Shown piece after piece: positions 59,607 through 64,000 of a stretch of DNA of 64,000 bases. The stretch spans positions 28,668 to 92,667 of the forward strand of contig JAHDXO010000032.1 of NCBI GenBank assembly GCA_023382975.1, in the 5' to 3' direction. The notes under the pieces were generated by a model. It worked only from the letters and a program-made list of their open reading frames with translations. It searched no databases and had not been told where the DNA came from. Each line of letters starts with the position of its first letter. Position 1 is the stretch's first letter. Made by a program: the position numbers and the translations under genes. This DNA comes from Pirellulaceae bacterium (lineage in GTDB: Bacteria; Planctomycetota; Planctomycetia; Pirellulales; Pirellulaceae).

Positions 59607-61174
59607 ACCTCCCGCTGCTAGCCAGAATTCTGAGCGTCGTCAGCCTGCTGATCGGCGGGGCGATGTGTTTTAGCCTGCCGTGGGCGTGGCCTCCCTTGGG
59701 TCACCGCGGCAACCTGCCCCTGTCGGCGGCGGCCAGCTTCGAGACGCGCGGCTTCGTGGCCTTGCTGGTCAGCATCCTGATCTGCCTGCTGGTCGGCGGC
59801 GCGCTGCAGTTCGCCGGCCGCGCCGCGACGGGCCGACTGTACCGCAAGGAGGCCATGGCGGTCGTGGGACTCAGTTGGGTCTTGGCCTCCGTTCTCGGTG
59901 CGCTGCCGTTCTACCTGAGCGGCACCTGCCGCGAACGCGATTCGCAGACCGATCGCCCCGTCCCCATGCATGTGGTCGACTGCTTGTTCGAATCCCAGTC
60001 CGGATTCAGCACGACGGGCGCGACCGTCATCTCCGATCTCGAGTCGCCCGATTTGGTTCCCCACTGCATCCTCTTCTGGCGCAGCACGACCCATTTCCTG
60101 GGCGGGCTCGGAATCGTCGTGTTGTTCGTCGTGATCCTGGGCCAGGGTTCGGCGGGCAAAGCGTTGATGCGAGTCGAAATGCCGGGACCGACGAAGGAAG
60201 GAGTCACGCCGCGAATGCAGGACACGGCTTGGCTGTTCGCCTTGACCTACCTGGGGCTGAACGCCGTCCTGGCAGCGATCCTGTGGTTCATGGGCCTTTC
60301 GCTATTCGACGCGCTCTGCCACGCCTTCGGCACGATGGCCACGGGCGGTTTCAGCACGTACAACACCAGCCTGGGGCACTTCCAGAATCCCGCGATCGAG
60401 TTCGTGGTCGTCGTCTTTATGATCCTGGCCGGCACGAATTTCATACTGTTGTACCTGCTGTTGCGGTTGAAGCCGCGGCGATTGTTCGAAGACGTCGAGT
60501 GGCGCACGTATCTGGCCATCATCGGTGCCGCGACGTCGCTGGTGATGCTGGTGGGTCTGTGGAGCCGCGATTACAACAGCTTCTTCGAGGCACTGCGATA
60601 CGGGCTATTCCAGGTCGTGTCGGTCATGACCACCACCGGCTACGTGACCCACGACTTCGACGCCTGGAACCATTTCGGGCGCGGCGTGCTGTTCACGCTG
60701 ATGTTCGTCGGCGGCTGTGCGGGCAGTACCGGCGGCGGACTGAAAGTCATCCGGCACATTCTGTTCGCCAAAATCCTGCTGCTGGAAGTGGAGCAGGCCT
60801 ACCATCCATCGGTCGTGCGGCCATTGCGACTGGGCGGCAAAGCCATCGAGGAAGGCGACCTGCGCAAGAGCATCCTGGTGTACTTCTCGCTGATCCTGGC
60901 GATATTCGTGTGCAGTTGGCTGTTCTTGATCACCTTCGAACCCGATCAAACCTGGGGCGACTCGCCGCACCACAAGCTGTTGGACAGCGCGAGCAGCGTC
61001 GCCGCGACGTTGAACAATATCGGGCCCGGACTCGGAACCGTCGGCGCCACGCAAACCTACGGCCATTTCAGTTGGTGGAGCAAATCGCTGTTCATCGGGC
61101 TGATGATGCTCGGACGCCTCGAAATCTTCTCGATCCTTGTCCTCTTCGTACCCGGCTTCTGGCGCAGTCGCTGA
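59603..61174 (+). CDS. trkH: Trk potassium transporter TrkH, 523 aa
   Basis: Membrane-embedded potassium channel/uptake subunit driven with TrkA. Four pore-loop-like segments with Gly after Thr-Thr are seen: GFSTTGATVISDL, FGTMATGGFSTYN, VMTTTGYVTHDF and GGCAGSTGGGLKVIRH. About ten hydrophobic helices surround them. The ATG overlaps the trkA stop (ATGA). It is the last gene of the operon; a palindrome follows within 65 bases. Confidence 0.94.
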   Translation: MNLPLLARILSVVSLLIGGAMCFSLPWAWPPLGHRGNLPLSAAASFETRGFVALLVSILICLLVGGALQFAGRAATGRLYRKEAMAVVGLSWVLASVLGALPFYLSGTCRERDSQTDRPVPMHVVDCLFESQSGFSTTGATVISDLESPDLVPHCILFWRSTTHFLGGLGIVVLFVVILGQGSAGKALMRVEMPGPTKEGVTPRMQDTAWLFALTYLGLNAVLAAILWFMGLSLFDALCHAFGTMATGGFSTYNTSLGHFQNPAIEFVVVVFMILAGTNFILLYLLLRLKPRRLFEDVEWRTYLAIIGAATSLVMLVGLWSRDYNSFFEALRYGLFQVVSVMTTTGYVTHDFDAWNHFGRGVLFTLMFVGGCAGSTGGGLKVIRHILFAKILLLEVEQAYHPSVVRPLRLGGKAIEEGDLRKSILVYFSLILAIFVCSWLFLITFEPDQTWGDSPHHKLLDSASSVAATLNNIGPGLGTVGATQTYGHFSWWSKSLFIGLMMLGRLEIFSILVLFVPGFWRSR

Positions 61175-61238
61175 CCGGCGAATTCGGCTTCGATCGTCGC
61201 GACGCCCAATCGGCGAAAGTTCGGATCGGAACACACGC

Positions 61239-61264
61239 CACAGGCTGGCAGCCTGTGCTTCGAC
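61239..61264. repeat. Dispersed palindrome, copy 3
   Basis: cacaggctggcagcctgtgc followed by ttcgac, nearly identical to copies 1 and 2. It lies 65 bases after trkH within the 320-base gene-free gap 61175-61494, in which I could define no promoter boxes. It may be the operon terminator hairpin. Confidence 0.75.
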
Positions 61265-61494
61265 TTACTACCCATCATGGCCGTTTGCTCGAGCCTGTTT
61301 TTTCATCGCCCCAAAAATTACTTGCAAGCTCTCATGACTGTGGTAGGATGGCGTCCGTAGGGCTTATTTTGGGATCGGCCAATCAATGGGCCAATTCTTG
61401 TCTAAGATCCGGCCGCGGGTCGTCGCGGCGAGGCTGTGAACTGCCACGCGGAATGACCGATCGATTCTGACGGATGGGCTTGGAGTGACGTGCG

Positions 61495-64000
61495 ATGGTT
61501 TCAAGCTTCGGAAACACGCGGCAGATTGCGAATTACCGTCAGGATCGTACTGTTCGGAGCGGCCCGTTGGCCGTGTATCAAGTAGTTGACGACGCCGGGC
61601 AGCGTTTTCGCATGACATGCGTCCCCAGCGCGTTGATTCCCCCAGACCATTTGCAGCAGGAAGTGACAGCCTTCCAGCGGTGTTCCGGCGCCGGATTGCT
61701 GTTGCCCCTGCAGGTCGAGGAGCGTGCCGGATTCACCTGCGTGCTTCACCCCGACGTCGATGCCGAATGTCTGGTCGAGCTCCGTCGTCGCCAAGCCATG
61801 TCGGTCGCTCAGTCGCTGTCCTTGGTCGCCAAGATCGCCTTGGCGGTTCAGCCCATCCACGCTCGGCATTTGCAGCACGGCTGGCTCGACTCGATCAACG
61901 TGCTATTCACAGCCGATGCGAAAGTGCTCGTGCAGGGCGGAGGTCTGTACGCCGCGATCAAGCAGCACCTGACAACTCGCCAGTCGATGTTCGGCGGCGG
62001 CTCGATTGCGGAGAACGCGTACTGGGCGCCTGAACTGGGAATCGCCGATACGGCGCAAAGCGATTTGTTCAGTCTGGGGCGGTTGCTGCTCTTCCTGCTC
62101 ACCGCCGACGATGCGACGTTCGTGTTATGGGATGCGCAGAACCAACGCTGGGAATTTGACCGCGACGCGGACGATCTGCGGGCCAAGATCGAAACGTTGC
62201 CCACGGAGGTTGTCAGCATCTTGCGCGGCACGTTGGCGACCAACGGCGAGGATCGTTTCCAGGATTGCGAGCAGTTACGTACAGCCCTGTTGGCGGCCGA
62301 AGCGGTGGTAGCTCCGCCGCACTCGGCACAGCGGACGGCGGCCGAGCCCACACCGGCATCCAGTGTGTCGGCAGCCGCCCTGTTGCCGGCCGCCGTGGGA
62401 GATACAACGGGCGTGGCGCCAGCGCCAACTGGTGTGCGATTGGAAATCCGCCGGGTGGTGGAACGTCTGACGGCTGCGTTGCTCCTGCCGGCCTTGGCGC
62501 TGTTCGCCGCGTGGACACTCGGATTCCTGCACGAGCCGGTCTTCGACGCGTCGCGATCGGCCAATCAAGCTCGCGTCGGCGCGCTTCCAGGCCGCGATTC
62601 GCTCTGGTGGCTGGACGATGAACAGACTTACTTCCTGCTACCGCCGATCCGCCGGCAGATAATGGACGAAAAGCGGCTCGACGTCGTCACGAGCCATCGG
62701 GGAGGAAACGACGGTCTGGATGCGGATCGGTTGCGGAAGGAATTGCGGAGCCAAGTGCTCGAAATCTCCGCGAACAAATCGTCGCCGCCGTCGGACGCGT
62801 TGTCAGCACGTTACGGCCGCTGGCAAGCCGCCGCGGACGCTTTGAATCCCCTCGCCAATGCCCACCAACTGTTTCAGCATCATCTGAAGGCGTGTCTGAC
62901 GACTTATCCTCCCAGCGAAGATGCGGGGCAGATGCATCTGCGCGCCCTTTTGCTGCACAAGCTCGCCGTATCCGGTGCCGTGCCGAGCCAGCCAGGCTCG
63001 ACGGCGGAAGGCGATGCACCGCCCTCGTACGCCGAACAAGCGAAAGATGCCTATGAGGTTGCGTTGAAGTCGTACGCCTGGCACGAACCAGGGATGGCGG
63101 CGCTGTGCTGCGCCGATTTCGCGCGGCTGTTGGCATCACAAGGGCGTCCGGAAGACGCCGAACAACAATTGCTGCGCGCGGAATCGTTGGTGTGGACCAC
63201 GATCGATCCGTCGAAACACGAAGCAGGTGCGTTGCGGAAGCGGTATCTCTCGGCGATTCGCCCTGAACCGGCGATCGTGGACCGGGCATGGCATACGTTC
63301 CTGGTATCGGTTTACGACCAACTGTCGTCGTTGTACCGCAAGGAAGGCTTGTGGACCAAAGCGGAAGACGTTCTGGCGTACGCCGCCCAACTCGTACAAC
63401 TCGACCAACCGTACGACGAGACTGCGGAGGAAGTTTCGCCCCCATCGCAACTTGTCGCCGCGCCCGCTGGGTCCGAAGAGCCGGTGGAGGGCAGTTCGGA
63501 CAATTGGTGCGGCGTTGGCCGCGCGCGTCGCGCGAACAACCCGCTTCAGGCTTTCGTCCTGGAACGCCGGGGATGGTATCGGATGGACCGCTGGCAAGTG
63601 GAGGATGCGTGCCTGGACTTTACGGGCGCTCGGCAGTTCCGCGATCGAGAAGACCAGGCGGAATCGTACGGCGCCGCGCGCAGCTTGGAACTGGAGTTCC
63701 ATAACCGCCACGGTCAGGCCATGGCGTTGCGGTATATGGGTAAGCCAGAAATGGCTTGCGGCGAATACGAGAAGATCGTCTCGGAGATTCGCGAGCTGTT
63801 GTGGTCCAAAACGAGCTGGTCGCCGGCCGAGCGGGTGACGCTTCAAGCCCGGTTGCTGAACTCCCGCGAACGACTGGCGGATTGTTTCCTCTACGGGTTG
63901 AAGGATTGGAAGGAGGCGCAGCGTTGCCTGGACGAGGCGTTGGAGGACGCCGAACAGCAGATCCAGTTGTCGGACCCCAGGGACGAAGTGGCGGCGCGGC
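61495..64000 (+). CDS. Pseudokinase with membrane segment and C-terminal helical domain, partial (over 835 aa)
   Basis: Open frame from the ATG at 61495, with ggagtg upstream, to the end of the window; no stop is reached, so the gene continues. Residues 1-260 follow a Ser/Thr kinase outline but key residues are lost: the HRD/DxxxxN loop reads HGWLDSINVLF, the DFG is VQGGGL, while the APE (YWAPELG) and the DLFSLGRLLLFLL helix remain. A single hydrophobic segment (LTAALLLPALALFAAW, about 325-343) follows, then a long Ala/Leu/Glu-rich part with TPR-like helix pairs (ALCCADFARLLASQGRPEDAEQQLL, MACGEYEKIVSEI). This looks like a membrane signalling pseudokinase; the ligand side lies outside the cytoplasm. 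Confidence 0.7.
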   Translation, partial: MVSSFGNTRQIANYRQDRTVRSGPLAVYQVVDDAGQRFRMTCVPSALIPPDHLQQEVTAFQRCSGAGLLLPLQVEERAGFTCVLHPDVDAECLVELRRRQAMSVAQSLSLVAKIALAVQPIHARHLQHGWLDSINVLFTADAKVLVQGGGLYAAIKQHLTTRQSMFGGGSIAENAYWAPELGIADTAQSDLFSLGRLLLFLLTADDATFVLWDAQNQRWEFDRDADDLRAKIETLPTEVVSILRGTLATNGEDRFQDCEQLRTALLAAEAVVAPPHSAQRTAAEPTPASSVSAAALLPAAVGDTTGVAPAPTGVRLEIRRVVERLTAALLLPALALFAAWTLGFLHEPVFDASRSANQARVGALPGRDSLWWLDDEQTYFLLPPIRRQIMDEKRLDVVTSHRGGNDGLDADRLRKELRSQVLEISANKSSPPSDALSARYGRWQAAADALNPLANAHQLFQHHLKACLTTYPPSEDAGQMHLRALLLHKLAVSGAVPSQPGSTAEGDAPPSYAEQAKDAYEVALKSYAWHEPGMAALCCADFARLLASQGRPEDAEQQLLRAESLVWTTIDPSKHEAGALRKRYLSAIRPEPAIVDRAWHTFLVSVYDQLSSLYRKEGLWTKAEDVLAYAAQLVQLDQPYDETAEEVSPPSQLVAAPAGSEEPVEGSSDNWCGVGRARRANNPLQAFVLERRGWYRMDRWQVEDACLDFTGARQFRDREDQAESYGAARSLELEFHNRHGQAMALRYMGKPEMACGEYEKIVSEIRELLWSKTSWSPAERVTLQARLLNSRERLADCFLYGLKDWKEAQRCLDEALEDAEQQIQLSDPRDEVAAR

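Noticed and set aside
1..64000. tRNA, rRNA or riboswitch genes
   Set aside because: I scanned for tRNA T-arm words and conserved rRNA words and saw none that I could support; a proper covariance-model search was not possible here.

Overview
The window is a high-GC bacterial chromosome segment (for example 39 of 60 bases are G or C at 48001-48060). Its gene content points to a planctomycete, probably of the Pirellula-like group. The evidence is a DUF1559 protein with a pseudopilin N-terminus, a secreted multi-domain protein related to the hydrazine synthase alpha subunit with three CxxCH motifs, a secreted ceramidase-like protein, an outer-membrane LptD-like protein, a FlgI-like/HEAT-repeat protein beside smc, a secreted Gfo/Idh/MocA oxidoreductase, and many secreted proteins of unknown role. 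No rRNA, tRNA or CRISPR array was seen. The assignment is inference from gene families, not from a marker gene.

Layout. 1-3.7 kb is an accessory block of small unknown genes separated by terminator-like hairpins, plus one GT-B glycosyltransferase; it ends against a signal peptidase I gene that keeps only its C-terminal part. 4.0-24.1 kb is ordinary chromosome: nitrilase-family hydrolase, ceramidase-like protein, response regulator/ATPase, DRG-type GTPase, PolX, a membrane glycosyltransferase, an LptD-like barrel, a MacB-type permease, a POTRA-like periplasmic protein, PPK2 and the multi-haem protein. 24.1-30.5 kb is a transposon nest: an IS66 element with an 8-bp target duplication sits inside the end of an IS21 remnant, followed by a nearly complete IS21 element whose istA is frameshifted.

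30.6-35.3 kb is the most interesting part. Six tightly packed minus-strand genes, with visibly lower GC (30 of 60 at 31501-31560), read from one promoter with an overlapping palindrome: a DUF6932-type nucleotidyltransferase-like protein, an XRE regulator fused to an ImmA/IrrE-type zinc protease, a DUF4186-like cysteine-rich protein, a radical SAM enzyme, an ASCH-domain protein and a P-loop nucleotide-kinase-like protein. I propose this as a candidate undescribed system (defence, stress or nucleotide/RNA modification); the function is inference. It is followed by a PIN toxin/antitoxin pair between 33-bp direct repeats (35.7-36.7 kb) and an Rpn-type nuclease gene between diverged 57-bp repeats (37.0-38.5 kb). 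The whole of 24-38.5 kb therefore behaves as an accessory island.

38.5-64 kb returns to chromosomal genes: a beta-helix protein, a TlpA-like thioredoxin, a transglutaminase-like protein, the FlgI-like/HEAT lipoprotein, smc, a DUF4058 protein, an oxidoreductase, a small lipoprotein, the DUF1559 protein, a zinc-ribbon/PTS-IIA protein, pyrF, and a compact operon of a small membrane protein, a YiiX-type hydrolase, trkA and trkH for potassium uptake. The last gene, open to the window edge, encodes a degenerate protein kinase with a membrane segment and a long extracytoplasmic part. Small palindromes of at least two families are scattered between genes.
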